A stretch of 64,000 bases of DNA from Labrys sedimenti (GCF_034424805.1 NZ_JAXOUF010000002.1:496001-560000), one strand, 5' to 3'; shown: positions 49,914 to 59,227, counted from the stretch's first letter. Program-made: numbers and translations. Notes: a model not told the origin generated them from the sequence alone.

Positions 49914-51506
49914 ATGACTGAGCGGCGGATATCGGGACGTCCAGCCTCGCCGGGGCTCGCCTCCGGTCCTGTCTTCATGATCGGCAAGCCGAGGCCCCGG
50001 ACCGAGAAGGCGACGGCAACACAGGAGGACGGCGACGCCGCCTTGCGCAGCGCCATCGATGCGGCGCTGGTCGATCTGGTGTCCCTGGTCGAAGCCGTCG
50101 ATGAAGAGGGGGCCGACATTATCGGCTTCCAGATCGCCATGCTCGAGGACGAGGCCCTGTCCGAAGGCGCATTCGACGCGATCACCGCCGGCGTCCCGCC
50201 CGTCCATGCCTGGCGCTCGGCCCTCGATGCGGAGATCGCCGATTACGAACGCAGCGAGGACGCCTATTTCCGTGCCCGCGGCACCGACCTTGCCGATATC
50301 CGCGACCGCGTGCTCGCCCATCTCACAGGGGCGGCCGAAGGCGAGAAGGTGCCGTCGGGTTCCGTGCTGGTGGGCGAAGACCTGCCGCCATCGCTGTTCC
50401 TGTCGGTCGACTGGAGCAAGGGCGGCGCGATTGCCCTGGGCGCCGGTTCGCCATCCTCGCATGTCGCCATGCTCGCCCGCAGTCGTCGCGTGCCGATGGT
50501 GACCGGGCTCGGTGCGCTCGGGGAAGCGAGCCAGGCCATCGTCGATGGCGCGGCTGGAACGGTGACCTTCGATCCCGACAGTGCCTCGCTCGCTGATTTC
50601 GGCCCGGCTCTCGCGCGACGGCACGAAGCCGATGCCCGCGCGGAAACGATGAAGGGCGAAGCGGTGTTCCTGCCCAACGGCACCCGGATCGACATCATGA
50701 TCAATGTCGCCTCACCGGCGGATCTCGAGGACATCTCGCCGGAGATCTGCGACGGCATCGGCCTGGTGCGCACCGAGTTCCTGTTCGAGCCCGGCCGGCC
50801 CCTGCCGGACGAGGAAGCGCAATATGCCGCCTATGTCGCCATTGCCGCCTGGGCCGATGGGCGGCCGGTGACCATCAGGACCCTCGATGCCGGCGGCGAC
50901 AAGCCGATCCCTGGCGTTACCAGCGATGGCGAATCCAATCCCTTCCTGGGGCTGCGCGGATTGCGGCTGTCCCTGGCTCGCCCGGAAACCTTCCGCGTCC
51001 AGCTCAGGGCATTGGCCCGGGCCAGCCTGCATCACGAGATCCGCATCATGCTGCCGATGGTGACGGTACCGGGGGAACTGGCCGAGGCGTCCGCCCTGCT
51101 CGACGAAGTGGTGGCTTCCCTCATTGCCGAAGGTACGCCCTGCCGCCGGCCGCCGCTCGGAATCATGGTCGAGGTTCCCGCCGCCGCGCTCGGCGCCCTG
51201 CGCTTTCCCGCCGATTTCTATTCGATCGGCTCCAACGATCTGACCCAATACACCATGGCCGCGGCGCGCGACATTGCCGACGTCGCCGGCCTCAACGACG
51301 CCGGCGATCCGGCTGTGCTCGAATTGATGGCCCGTGCGGTAGGGGCCGGCAAGGCACGCAAGGTTCCGGTCTCGATCTGCGGCGATGCCGCGGGTGAGGT
51401 GCGCCTAGTACCCAAGCTCATCGGCGTCGGCCTGACCTGCCTGTCCGTGCCGCCCGCCCTGGTAGGGGCCGTCAAGGCCGCAATTGCTGATTTCAAACAT
51501 GTCTGA
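49914..51506 (+). CDS. Phosphoenolpyruvate-protein phosphotransferase (PTS enzyme I)
   Basis: 530 aa, about 45 shorter than E. coli EI. It starts at the swivel domain GRPASPGLASGPVF. His183 in SPSSHVAMLAR is the phosphorylated residue. The PEP-binding barrel contains GLVRTEFLF, RTLDAGGDKP, FLGLRGLRLSL, IMLPMVTVPGE, SIGSNDLTQYTMA and the active-site Cys in VSICGDAAG. There is no GAF domain, so it is not PtsP-Ntr. It gives a complete PEP-HPr-DhaM relay in one operon. ATG 49914 with AGGGGG upstream. Confidence 0.93.
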   Translation: MTERRISGRPASPGLASGPVFMIGKPRPRTEKATATQEDGDAALRSAIDAALVDLVSLVEAVDEEGADIIGFQIAMLEDEALSEGAFDAITAGVPPVHAWRSALDAEIADYERSEDAYFRARGTDLADIRDRVLAHLTGAAEGEKVPSGSVLVGEDLPPSLFLSVDWSKGGAIALGAGSPSSHVAMLARSRRVPMVTGLGALGEASQAIVDGAAGTVTFDPDSASLADFGPALARRHEADARAETMKGEAVFLPNGTRIDIMINVASPADLEDISPEICDGIGLVRTEFLFEPGRPLPDEEAQYAAYVAIAAWADGRPVTIRTLDAGGDKPIPGVTSDGESNPFLGLRGLRLSLARPETFRVQLRALARASLHHEIRIMLPMVTVPGELAEASALLDEVVASLIAEGTPCRRPPLGIMVEVPAAALGALRFPADFYSIGSNDLTQYTMAAARDIADVAGLNDAGDPAVLELMARAVGAGKARKVPVSICGDAAGEVRLVPKLIGVGLTCLSVPPALVGAVKAAIADFKHV

Positions 51507-51978
51507 TGCCCGCGATGCCACCACGCGTTCGATAGCGGCCTACAAGGCGCTGCTGCGGCGCGCGCTGGACAATCGTCCCTCGGGCACGAGGCTGAAATTG
51601 GCGGCGGCCCTCGGCACCAACAGGTCCTTTATTTCGCAGATCACCAATCCCGGCTATCCCATTCCGATCCCGGCCCAGCACCTCGACGTCATTTTCGAGG
51701 TCTGCCACCTCGCGCCGGCAGAGAGGACGGAGTTCCTCAAGGCCTATCAGGCAGCCCATCCGGGGCGGACACAGGCCCAGGGCAAGCCGGCCCAAGGGCG
51801 CAGCCTGACACTCACCTTGCCGGATCTCGGCGATGTCAGACGCAACCAGGCGATGGACAAGGCCATTCTCGATTTCGTCGCCAGCCTCGTCCACTACACG
51901 CGCGCACTCGATCGCAAGGCCAAGGGGGAGGAGGAATCGGTTCCGGATGAGCCTGGAGAAAGCCAGGTTCGGAGTTGA
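51499..51978 (+). CDS. Putative HTH protein within the dha operon
   Basis: 159 aa. Residues 21-50 read LRRALDNRPSGTRLKLAAALGTNRSFISQITNPGYPIP, which looks like an XRE-type HTH (ALGTNRSFISQI as recognition helix), followed by IPAQHLDVIFEVCHLAPAERTEFLKAYQAAHPG. A linker and a helical C-terminus ending RKAKGEEESVPDEPGE follow. No domain is securely recognised, so the regulator call is tentative. It overlaps the EI gene by 8 bases and precedes dhaK by 61 bases. A repressor of the operon is the simplest guess. Confidence 0.7.
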   Translation: MSDARDATTRSIAAYKALLRRALDNRPSGTRLKLAAALGTNRSFISQITNPGYPIPIPAQHLDVIFEVCHLAPAERTEFLKAYQAAHPGRTQAQGKPAQGRSLTLTLPDLGDVRRNQAMDKAILDFVASLVHYTRALDRKAKGEEESVPDEPGESQVRS

Positions 51979-52039
51979 GTCCGAATATCGGTTCCTGCAG
52001 TGGCCCGATCTAACCACGAACAATATGGAGGCCCATGGA

Positions 52040-53029
52040 ATGAAAAAGCTCATCAATGCAGTCGATGACGTGCTGGCGCAGAGCCTGGACGGGTTCGCGG
52101 CAGCGCACGCCGATATCGTCGCCCTGGGCGAGGAGCGCAAATTCGTGCGCCGCCGCCAGGTCAAGCCCGGCAAGGTGGCCCTCATCTCGGGCGGTGGCTC
52201 CGGTCATGAGCCGCTGCATGCCGGCTTCGTCGGCTTCGGCATGCTCGATGCAGCCTGTCCGGGCCAGGTCTTCACCTCGCCGACGCCCGACCAGATGATG
52301 GCGGCGGCCGAGGCCGTCGATGGCGGTGCCGGCACGCTCTATATCGTCAAGAACTACGAAGGCGACGTGATGAACTTCGCCATGGCGGCGGAGATGGCGT
52401 CCGGCCCGGTCGAAAGCCTGATCCTGGACGATGACGTCGCCGTGGAGAATTCGACCTGGACCACCGGCCGGCGCGGCGTGGCCGGCACGCTGATCGTCGA
52501 GAAGATCCTCGGCGCCGCAGCCGAGCGTGGCGACGACCTCGCCGGCCTCAAGGCGCTGGGCGCGCGCGTCAACAGCCATACGCGCTCGATGGGCGTGGCG
52601 CTCACCTCCTGCACGGTGCCGGCAGCCGGCAAGCCGACCTTCAGCCTCGGCGAGGACGAGATGGAGATGGGCGTCGGCATCCATGGCGAACCCGGCCGTC
52701 GCCGCGTCAAACTGGCCTCCGCCGATGCCATCGTCGACGAAATGCTGGGCGCCATCGTCGGCGACCTCTCGCTGACCGCGGCCACCGAGGTTCTGCTCTT
52801 CGTCAACGGCTTCGGCGGCACGCCGCTGATGGAGCTCTATCTGATGCAGGATCGGGCGCGCAAATGGCTCGACGGCAAGGGCATCAAGGTCGCCCGCTCG
52901 CTGACGGGCTCCTATGTGACCTCGCTCGACATGGCCGGCTGCTCGCTGACGCTGTCCGTGCTGGACGACCAGGCCAAGGCGCTGTGGGATGCGCCGGTGC
53001 ACACGCCGGCCCTGCGCTGGGGCGTATGA
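52040..53029 (+). CDS. dhaK: Dihydroxyacetone kinase subunit DhaK
   Basis: 329 aa. GGGSGHEPLHAGFVGFG (His56), NYEGDVMNFAMAAE (Asp109) and GVGIHGEPGR with His215, which binds dihydroxyacetone as a hemiaminal, are all present. It phosphorylates DHA with phosphate from DhaL-ADP. The start at 52040 follows GGAGG by 8 bases; ATG 52025 overlaps that site. Last gene of the operon, unusually separated from dhaL by four genes. Confidence 0.94.
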   Translation: MKKLINAVDDVLAQSLDGFAAAHADIVALGEERKFVRRRQVKPGKVALISGGGSGHEPLHAGFVGFGMLDAACPGQVFTSPTPDQMMAAAEAVDGGAGTLYIVKNYEGDVMNFAMAAEMASGPVESLILDDDVAVENSTWTTGRRGVAGTLIVEKILGAAAERGDDLAGLKALGARVNSHTRSMGVALTSCTVPAAGKPTFSLGEDEMEMGVGIHGEPGRRRVKLASADAIVDEMLGAIVGDLSLTAATEVLLFVNGFGGTPLMELYLMQDRARKWLDGKGIKVARSLTGSYVTSLDMAGCSLTLSVLDDQAKALWDAPVHTPALRWGV

Positions 53030-53461
53030 GGAGCGCAGGCTTGTTGGGTGCCGTGGTGCCTGTAACTTTTGGTTCAGACGAATAATATCAACCCGCAGAA
53101 TGCCTGACTTGTCATCCCCGGCTGAGCGTAGCGAGGGGAAGGGGATCCAGGGGCCAGCGAGTGCGGATTTTGGCCCTGGATTCCCTTCCCGCCACCTTCG
53201 GCGGCGCCGGAAATGACAGCGTTCCATCTACACGCAACGGTCAAGATTTATGAAGGTCGGTATAAGACGCAATCTTCCTTCTCCCCTTGCGGGAGAAGGT
53301 GCCCCAAAGGGGCGGATGAGGGGTGAAACAAAACCTTCCCCGAGATATGTGCCAACGCCCCTCAACCGTCATTGCTGTGCAATGCCACCCAAGGCACTTC
53401 CTTTGGAAGTGCCAGATCCCACAGGAAGAGAAGGGAGGATTGCGCCCTTTCCCGATCTTCC
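53030..53461. other. Intergenic region with palindromic repeats
   Basis: 432 bases without a gene. It holds the 53111-53217 palindrome, a CCTTCTCCCCTTGCGGGAGAAGG hairpin near 53278-53301 and a CACTTCCTTTGGAAGTG palindrome near 53396-53412. These are three unrelated short intergenic repeats in a row. Confidence 0.6.
53111..53217. repeat. Palindromic intergenic repeat (GTCATCCCCGGC type)
   Basis: Left arm GTCATCCCCGGCTGAGCG and on to GGGGATCCAGGGGCC; the right arm GGCCCTGGATTCCCTTCCC and on to GCCGGAAATGAC is its imperfect inverted copy. Such elements are common between convergent genes in Hyphomicrobiales; here it follows dhaK and precedes a convergent hydrolase gene. Confidence 0.75.
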
Positions 53462-54010
53462 TCAATCCGCCAGCAGTTCGTCCGTCGAAGCAAGCTTGGC
53501 GTAGCCGAAGGCGAGCGATGCCATGGCGGCGGCGTGGACCTGCGCAGCCGGCACGGTGACGCCACCGAATTCCAGGTCACGCGTCGCCGCAGCGTCGTGG
53601 GCAACGGTGACTGCATAGCCGAAATCGGCCGCCGCCCGGGTCGTCGCCTCGATGCACATGTGGCTCATTGCGCCCGCGACAAGCACGTCGGTGACGCCGG
53701 CATCGTCGAGCAGCTTCTTGAGGTTGGTGTCCCTGAAGGAATTGGGGAAGTTCTTGACGACGACCTGCTCGCCGGCGCGATTGGCGACGCCCGGGTTGAT
53801 CTCGGCGCCCGGCGTGCCGGCAACGAAGAAGGGGGCATCCGCCTTGGCTGCTTCATGGCGCACATGCACCACGAACTCGTTCTTCGTCCGGGCCGCCTCC
53901 AGGAGCCGCGCGGCATTGGCGGTGGCCGCCTCGATGCCGGACAGGGTCCATTTGCCGCCCGGAAAATAGTCGTTCTGGATATCGACGAGGATCAAGGCAC
54001 GCTTGGACAT
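53462..54010 (-). CDS. Isochorismatase-family cysteine hydrolase
   Basis: 182 aa. Catalytic triad visible: Asp in LILVDIQNDYF, Lys in VVKNFPNSF and Cys in GAMSHMCIEATTRAA. FPGGKW after the Asp is nicotinamidase-like, but the metal-binding His set is not obvious, so hydrolase of unknown amide is safest. The start at 54010 has GGAG 8 bases upstream. It is divergent from a GlxA-type activator, which likely controls it. Confidence 0.9.
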   Translation of the reverse strand: MSKRALILVDIQNDYFPGGKWTLSGIEAATANAARLLEAARTKNEFVVHVRHEAAKADAPFFVAGTPGAEINPGVANRAGEQVVVKNFPNSFRDTNLKKLLDDAGVTDVLVAGAMSHMCIEATTRAAADFGYAVTVAHDAAATRDLEFGGVTVPAAQVHAAAMASLAFGYAKLASTDELLAD

Positions 54011-54114
54011 GGGGTGTTTCTCCAGTTTCAAAGGATGTTGTGATTGCTGAAATAGGACGCCCCGGGCAGAATGCCGATTGGCACATGTGACAAAAATCAG
54101 GGCGAAAGTGACAA

Positions 54115-55074
54115 ATGACCTCGGCTCCCTCCGAGATCGGCCTGCTGGCCTATCCCGACGTTCAACTGGCCGCGCTCTATGGTCTCACCGACCTTTTCGC
54201 CATCGCCGACAGGATCGCCCGGGAGCGCAGGGAGGGCAGTGGCCCGCTGCTGCGGGTGAGCCATTGGGAGTGTGATGCCAAGGGCCAAATCCACAATCGC
54301 GACGGTGAGGACGACGCGATCCCGGGCATGATCATCCTGCCGCCGAGCCTGGCAAAACCGCCGAACGAGGCCTGGACTTCGAACCTCGCCGAGTTCCTCC
54401 GAAACTGTCACGGCCGCGGCAGCGTGCTGGCCTCCGTCTGCATCGGGGCCTTCCTGCTCGCAGAAACCGGGCTGCTCGACGGGCGCGAGGCGACCACTCA
54501 TTGGAGCTATGCCGATGATCTCGCCGAACGCTTCGGCAAGGTCAGGGTGGATTCGGCCAAGATCGTGATCGACGACGGTGACATCATCACTGCCGCGGGA
54601 TTGATGTCCTGGACCGATCTCGGTCTGAAACTGGTGGAGAAATTGCTCGGAACCAGCGTGATGGTGGCAACGGGGCGCGCCATTCTGGTCGATCCGCTGG
54701 GACGCGAGCAGCGCCATTACAGCGTGTTCTCGCCGCGGCTCAACCATGGCGACGAGGCCATCCTCGCGGTTCAGCACTGGCTTCAGCAGGCCTATGCGGG
54801 CGACGTCGACGTCAACGCCATGGCGGCAAAGGCGGGGCTGGAGCGGCGCACCTTCCTGCGCCGCTTCGGCAAGGCGACCGGCTTGAGGCCTATCGAATAT
54901 TGCCAGCAGCTCCGCGTTGCCAAGGCCCGCGACATGCTGGAGACGACGCGGCTTTCCTTCGACCGCATCGCCTGGAATGTCGGCTATGGCGATCCGGTTT
55001 CCTTCCGCAAGATTTTCGTGCGGACGATGGGATTGACGCCGGGCGACTATCGCCGCCGTTTCGGGGCGGCGTGA
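54115..55074 (+). CDS. GlxA/FtrA-type AraC-family transcriptional regulator
   Basis: 319 aa. The N-terminal DJ-1/PfpI domain (VQLAALYGLTDLFAIAD, SVCIGAFLLAETGLLDGREATTHW with the nucleophile-elbow Cys) is joined to an AraC HTH (VNAMAAKAGLERRTFLRRFGKATG, FDRIAWNVGYGDPVSFRKIFVRTMGLTPGDYRRRF). The architecture matches GlxA. Divergent from the isochorismatase-family gene with a 104-base gap, so probably its activator. Confidence 0.93.
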   Translation: MTSAPSEIGLLAYPDVQLAALYGLTDLFAIADRIARERREGSGPLLRVSHWECDAKGQIHNRDGEDDAIPGMIILPPSLAKPPNEAWTSNLAEFLRNCHGRGSVLASVCIGAFLLAETGLLDGREATTHWSYADDLAERFGKVRVDSAKIVIDDGDIITAAGLMSWTDLGLKLVEKLLGTSVMVATGRAILVDPLGREQRHYSVFSPRLNHGDEAILAVQHWLQQAYAGDVDVNAMAAKAGLERRTFLRRFGKATGLRPIEYCQQLRVAKARDMLETTRLSFDRIAWNVGYGDPVSFRKIFVRTMGLTPGDYRRRFGAA

Positions 55075-55087
55075 ATAGGGTTCCGGC

Positions 55088-55684
55088 TCAATCCTTCAGG
55101 CTCGCCTCGATCAGCAGGTCGGCGATCACGGCAACCGAACCGGCCGGTCCGCCCTCGTGGAAGATCTGGCCGCTGACGAAAGCGCCTTCGATCAACAGCA
55201 GCAGCCCGTCGGCGAGCAGGCCCGGATTCCTGGCGCCCATGCGCTCGGCCATGCCTTCCAGGCGCTCGCGCAACAATACCTTGCCACCCTCGGCGACCAT
55301 GCGGGCAGGGTTGTCCTCTTCCGGATATTCCACGGCGGCATTGCTCAGCCCGCAGCCGCGATAGCCGGCGAGGGTGGCCCTTTCGCCCAGGCCCGTCAGG
55401 TAGTTGCGCAGATGGGTACGCGGGTCGTTCTCGAAGCCGACGCCTGCACCTTCGAAGCGGGCCCAGAACTCGGCGTCGTAGACCCGGACATAGGCCGCCG
55501 CCAATTCGTCCTTTGAGTTGAAGCAGCGATAAAGCGTCGGCTTGGTCACGCCGGCTTCCGAGGCAATGGTGTCCACCCCGACAGCCCGGATGCCCTCCTT
55601 GTAGAAGAGTTCGCGCGCGGTCTTGAGGATGCGTTCCGCCGCGCGGGGCTGCGGCGGCGAAGCGGCGTTTGCGGATCCGGTCAT
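55088..55684 (-). CDS. TetR-family regulator
   Basis: 198 aa. The HTH reads IRAVGVDTIASEAGVTKPTLYRCFNSKDELAAAYV at about 33-67, with a TetR_C ligand domain containing GLSNAAVEYPEEDNPA. The start at 55684 follows AGAGGC. The gap to the divergent MFS gene (79 bases) contains AGACCGGTACGTATC, a typical TetR-site half pattern around ACCGGT. Confidence 0.9.
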   Translation of the reverse strand: MTGSANAASPPQPRAAERILKTARELFYKEGIRAVGVDTIASEAGVTKPTLYRCFNSKDELAAAYVRVYDAEFWARFEGAGVGFENDPRTHLRNYLTGLGERATLAGYRGCGLSNAAVEYPEEDNPARMVAEGGKVLLRERLEGMAERMGARNPGLLADGLLLLIEGAFVSGQIFHEGGPAGSVAVIADLLIEASLKD

Positions 55685-55708
55685 TTGCCTCTTTCCAATT
55701 TCCGACAA

Positions 55709-55728
55709 CGATGTTACAGACCGGTACG
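55709..55728. promoter_or_regulatory. Putative TetR operator between tetR and MFS genes
   Basis: GATGTTACAGACCGGTACGT region around an ACCGGT core, in a 79-base divergent gap. The symmetry is imperfect, so the call is tentative. Confidence 0.4.
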
Positions 55729-55763
55729 TATCACGTCAATCTCGACATCCTACAGGTCTCCCG

Positions 55764-57038
55764 ATGCAGCGCGTCAGTCGCCGGCCTTTCGGCCAGAATT
55801 ATGCATTCGTCGTCGTCGCCGTCATCTTCCTTTCCCTGCTGGTGGCGGCCGGTGTACGCGCCGCGCCCGGGTTGCTGCTCCAGCCCCTGCACAAGGCTTT
55901 CGGCTGGGGCATCGACACAATCTCGCTCTCCGGTTCGATCGGCATTCTGCTGTACGGCCTTGTCGGCCCCTTCGCCGCCGCCCTGATGAACAAGTTCGGC
56001 ATTCGGAGGGTGCTGGTGATCGCTCTGACGCTGATGGCGGGCTCCATCGGTCTCAGCCTGCTGATGACGGAGTCCTGGCAGTTGATCGCGACCTGGGGCG
56101 TACTTTCCGGGCTCGGGTCCGGCTGCGTCGCCATGGTGCTGGGCGCCACCGTCGCCAATCGCTGGTTCAAGACCAATCGCGGCCTGATCATGGGGCTGAT
56201 GGCCGCGAGCGCCGCGACGGGTACGCTGATCTTCCAGCCGGGGCTCGCCAAGCTCTCCGAGATCGGCGGCTGGCAATTGGTGGTGGCGGCGGTGGCGATC
56301 GCCTGTGCTGTCTTGATTCCGCTTGCCTTCTTCCTGGTGCCGAACCACCCCAGCGACATCGGCCAGCGCCCCTATGGTGCCGATCCCTCCGCACCGATCG
56401 AGGCGCCGCACACACAGACGGGCCTGATCGACGCCTCGCTCGGTGCGCTGGTACGGGCGGCCCGCACGCGCACCTTCTGGTATCTCTTCGCCACCTTCTT
56501 CATCTGCGGCTTCACCACCAATGGCCTGGTGGGCATGCACCTGATCTCCTTCTGCGGCGACATGGGCATCCCGGAGGTGCAGGCTGCCGGCCTGATGGCG
56601 ATGATGGGGATCTTCGATCTCTTCGGCACCACTTTCTCGGGCTGGCTGACCGATCGCTACGATCCGCGCAAGCTGCTCTTCGTCTATTACGGCCTGCGCG
56701 GCATCGCCCTGATCTATCTGCCTTTCAGCGGCTTCAACATCTACACGCTCACCATTTTCGGCGTGTTCTACGGCCTCGACTGGATTGCCACCGTGCCGCC
56801 GACCGTGCGCCTGACCAACGAAGCCTTCGGCGATCGCGACGCTCCCGTGGTGTTCGGATGGATTGCGGCTGGCCACCAGATCGGCGCCGCCAGCGCTGCG
56901 GCCCTGGCCGGCTATATGCGGGTGCTACAGGGAAGCTATGTCGAGGCCTTTCTCTTCTCGGGCCTCACCGGTATCATCGCCGCGCTGATCGCTCTCCTGA
57001 TCGTGCGCCAGCGCGTGACGGCAGTTGCAACTGCCTGA
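55764..57038 (+). CDS. MFS transporter (oxalate/formate- or monocarboxylate-like)
   Basis: 424 aa with twelve hydrophobic segments. Segment 1 reads NYAFVVVAVIFLSLLVAAGVRAAPGLLLQPLHKAFGW, and SGLGSGCVAMVLGATVANRWFKTNRGLIMGLMAAS is the helix 4-5 block of the OFA/MCT-like subgroup. A central loop of about 35 residues separates the halves (DIGQRPYGADP). The start at 55764 is preceded by AGGT. It is divergent from tetR, whose repressor probably controls it. Substrate not readable. Confidence 0.87.
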   Translation: MQRVSRRPFGQNYAFVVVAVIFLSLLVAAGVRAAPGLLLQPLHKAFGWGIDTISLSGSIGILLYGLVGPFAAALMNKFGIRRVLVIALTLMAGSIGLSLLMTESWQLIATWGVLSGLGSGCVAMVLGATVANRWFKTNRGLIMGLMAASAATGTLIFQPGLAKLSEIGGWQLVVAAVAIACAVLIPLAFFLVPNHPSDIGQRPYGADPSAPIEAPHTQTGLIDASLGALVRAARTRTFWYLFATFFICGFTTNGLVGMHLISFCGDMGIPEVQAAGLMAMMGIFDLFGTTFSGWLTDRYDPRKLLFVYYGLRGIALIYLPFSGFNIYTLTIFGVFYGLDWIATVPPTVRLTNEAFGDRDAPVVFGWIAAGHQIGAASAAALAGYMRVLQGSYVEAFLFSGLTGIIAALIALLIVRQRVTAVATA

Positions 57039-57141
57039 TGGGCGCCACCAGAAAATTGCCGGCCGCGTCAAGCTGCCGGTTTGCGCCGGGCATTTGTTAG
57101 ACTAATGTCCGGCCAGTTTTGTTACCTCTAGGATCTTCCCG

Positions 57142-58587
57142 ATGACACTGCATGCCCGTAACTTCATCGCCGGCGAATGGGTCGCCTCGTCCGATCTCGC
57201 GCCGGACGTGAATCCCTCCAACACCGCTGAGATCGTCGGGCATTTCCCCCGGGCGACCAAGGCCGAGGCCGAAAAGGCCATTGCTGCCGCCAAGGCCGCG
57301 TTCCCGGGCTGGAGCCGCTCGACCCTGCAGGAACGCCACGACGTGCTCAAGCGCATCAGCGACGAGATCCTGGCGCGCAAGGAGGAGCTCGGCGCCATCC
57401 TGTCGCGCGAGGAAGGCAAGACCCTGCCCGAAGGCATCGGCGAGGTGGCGCGGGCCGGCCAGATCTTCGGATTCTTTGCCGGTGAAGCGCTGCGCCTGGC
57501 CGGCGAAATCATCGGCTCGGTCCGCCCCGGCGTCGGCGTCGAGGTCACGCGCGAAGGCATCGGCGTGGTCGGCCTGATCACGCCCTGGAATTTTCCCGCT
57601 GCCATTCCGGCCTGGAAGATCGCGCCGGCGCTCTGCTACGGCAACACCGTGGTGTTGAAGCCGGCCGACCTCGTGCCGGCCACTGCGCATGCCCTGGGTG
57701 AGATCATCGCGCGTTCCGGCCTGCCGGCCGGCGTGTTCAACCTGGTGATGGGCCGCGGCTCGGTGGTCGGCGAGGCGCTGCTGTCCTCGCCCGACGTCGA
57801 TGCCATCTCCTTCACCGGATCGGTCGGCACCGGCCGCAAGATCGCCGCGACCTGCGTAGCCTCTTCACCGATGAAGAAGGTGCAGCTCGAAATGGGCGGC
57901 AAGAACCCCTTCGTCGTGCTCGACGATGCCGACGTCAAGGTGGCCGTGGAAGCCGCCGTCAACGGTGCCTTCTTCTCGACCGGCCAGCGTTGCACCGCCT
58001 CCTCGCGCCTGATCGTCACCGACGGCATCCACGATGCCTTCGTTGCCGCGCTGGTCGAGCGTCTCAAGGGCGTCACCGTCGACGACGCCATGAAGGCAGG
58101 CACCCATATCGGCCCGGTGGTCGACCAGAGCCAACTCGACCAGGACCTGAACTACATCAAGATCGGCAAGGAAGAGGGCGCCAAGCTCGCCTTCGGCGGT
58201 GATCTCGTCAAGCGTGAGGCGCCCGGCTTCTATCTGACGCCGGCTTTGTTCATCGGCGCCAGCAACGACATGCGCATCGCCCGCGAGGAGATCTTTGGAC
58301 CGGTTGCCGCCGTGGTGCGCGTCAAGGATTACGACGAGGCCCTGGCCGCGGCCAACGACACCGAATTCGGCCTTTCCGCCGGCATCGCCACCACCAGCCT
58401 GAAATATGCCACGCATTTCAAGCGCAATGTCCAGGCCGGCATGGTGATGGTCAACCTGCCGACGGCGGGCGTCGACTATCACGTGCCGTTCGGCGGGCGG
58501 AAGGGCTCGAGCTACGGCCCGCGCGAGCAGGGCCGCTACGCCGCCGAGTTCTACACCACGGTGAAGACCAGCTACACGCTGGCCTGA
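57142..58587 (+). CDS. NAD(P)-dependent aldehyde dehydrogenase (2,5-dioxovalerate / succinate-semialdehyde type)
   Basis: 481 aa. The start HARNFIAGEWVASSDLAPDVNPSNT and the motifs TPWNFPAAIPAWKIAPAL, LEMGGKNPFVVLDDADV (general base Glu) and GQRCTASSRLIV (catalytic Cys) look like alpha-ketoglutarate-semialdehyde dehydrogenases; succinate-semialdehyde dehydrogenases are close. The neighbouring lactonase and hydroxyacid-oxoacid enzyme would produce succinate semialdehyde, so that substrate is a fair alternative. The HD gene and the lactonase face it from the minus strand. Confidence 0.9.
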   Translation: MTLHARNFIAGEWVASSDLAPDVNPSNTAEIVGHFPRATKAEAEKAIAAAKAAFPGWSRSTLQERHDVLKRISDEILARKEELGAILSREEGKTLPEGIGEVARAGQIFGFFAGEALRLAGEIIGSVRPGVGVEVTREGIGVVGLITPWNFPAAIPAWKIAPALCYGNTVVLKPADLVPATAHALGEIIARSGLPAGVFNLVMGRGSVVGEALLSSPDVDAISFTGSVGTGRKIAATCVASSPMKKVQLEMGGKNPFVVLDDADVKVAVEAAVNGAFFSTGQRCTASSRLIVTDGIHDAFVAALVERLKGVTVDDAMKAGTHIGPVVDQSQLDQDLNYIKIGKEEGAKLAFGGDLVKREAPGFYLTPALFIGASNDMRIAREEIFGPVAAVVRVKDYDEALAAANDTEFGLSAGIATTSLKYATHFKRNVQAGMVMVNLPTAGVDYHVPFGGRKGSSYGPREQGRYAAEFYTTVKTSYTLA

Positions 58588-58603
58588 GGCGGTTCGCCTT
58601 CCG

Positions 58604-59227
58604 TCAACTTTGCGAGGGAGCGCGCGAGATTGGCGCGCGCTCTTTCCTCAACTTTTCGGCGAAGAGATCGCTGAAATAGAGCCGCGGCCGGGCCATGAAG
58701 CGCCGCAGCACGGTTGCCCGCCCGATGCGCCAGGCCGCCTCCGGCACATGCGCATATTCGCGTCGTACCGCCGTCTCATAGGCATCGAAACGCGTCGCCT
58801 CCGTGCCGAGAAGCTGCAAGTCGAGATCGAGGAAATAGGCCATGTCCGATCGTTCCCGATCGGCCGGCTCCTGCGTTTCCCCGGAGCTCGCGAGTTCGTG
58901 CTTCCGGGTCGCCAGGATCAGCGCAGCGACCTGTTCCAGCCGTCCTTGTTCGAGCCGCCCTGCCAGAACCTGACGGGCGAGGTCGGCGCTGCGCTCCTCA
59001 TTATCCGGGGCCGCGGCATCGTAGACCGCATCGTGGAACCAGATCGCGAGTTCCACGGCCTCGGCATCGTGGAGAAGAGAGCGACAGTCCCGCAGGCCCG
59101 CCAGCATCGCCTCGATATGGCCGACATCGTGATAATGCCGTCGCGAATCCCGATAGGCCGCGAGCAGTTCGGCGAAAGCCGGCCCGGGAATGGCCGATGG
59201 CCTGGAAAGATGGTCGCCAGCGTTCAT
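58604..59227 (-). CDS. HD-domain metal-dependent phosphohydrolase-like protein
   Basis: 207 aa. The metal-site motifs RRHYHDVGHIEAML and ELAIWFHDAVYDAAAPDNEERSA carry the His and HD pairs of predicted HD-superfamily hydrolases (COG4339-like). LYFSDLFAEKLRKER ends the fold. Cytoplasmic, no membrane segments; the substrate is unknown. It lies between the ALDH and the lactonase but is unlikely to share their pathway. Confidence 0.85.
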   Translation of the reverse strand: MNAGDHLSRPSAIPGPAFAELLAAYRDSRRHYHDVGHIEAMLAGLRDCRSLLHDAEAVELAIWFHDAVYDAAAPDNEERSADLARQVLAGRLEQGRLEQVAALILATRKHELASSGETQEPADRERSDMAYFLDLDLQLLGTEATRFDAYETAVRREYAHVPEAAWRIGRATVLRRFMARPRLYFSDLFAEKLRKERAPISRAPSQS

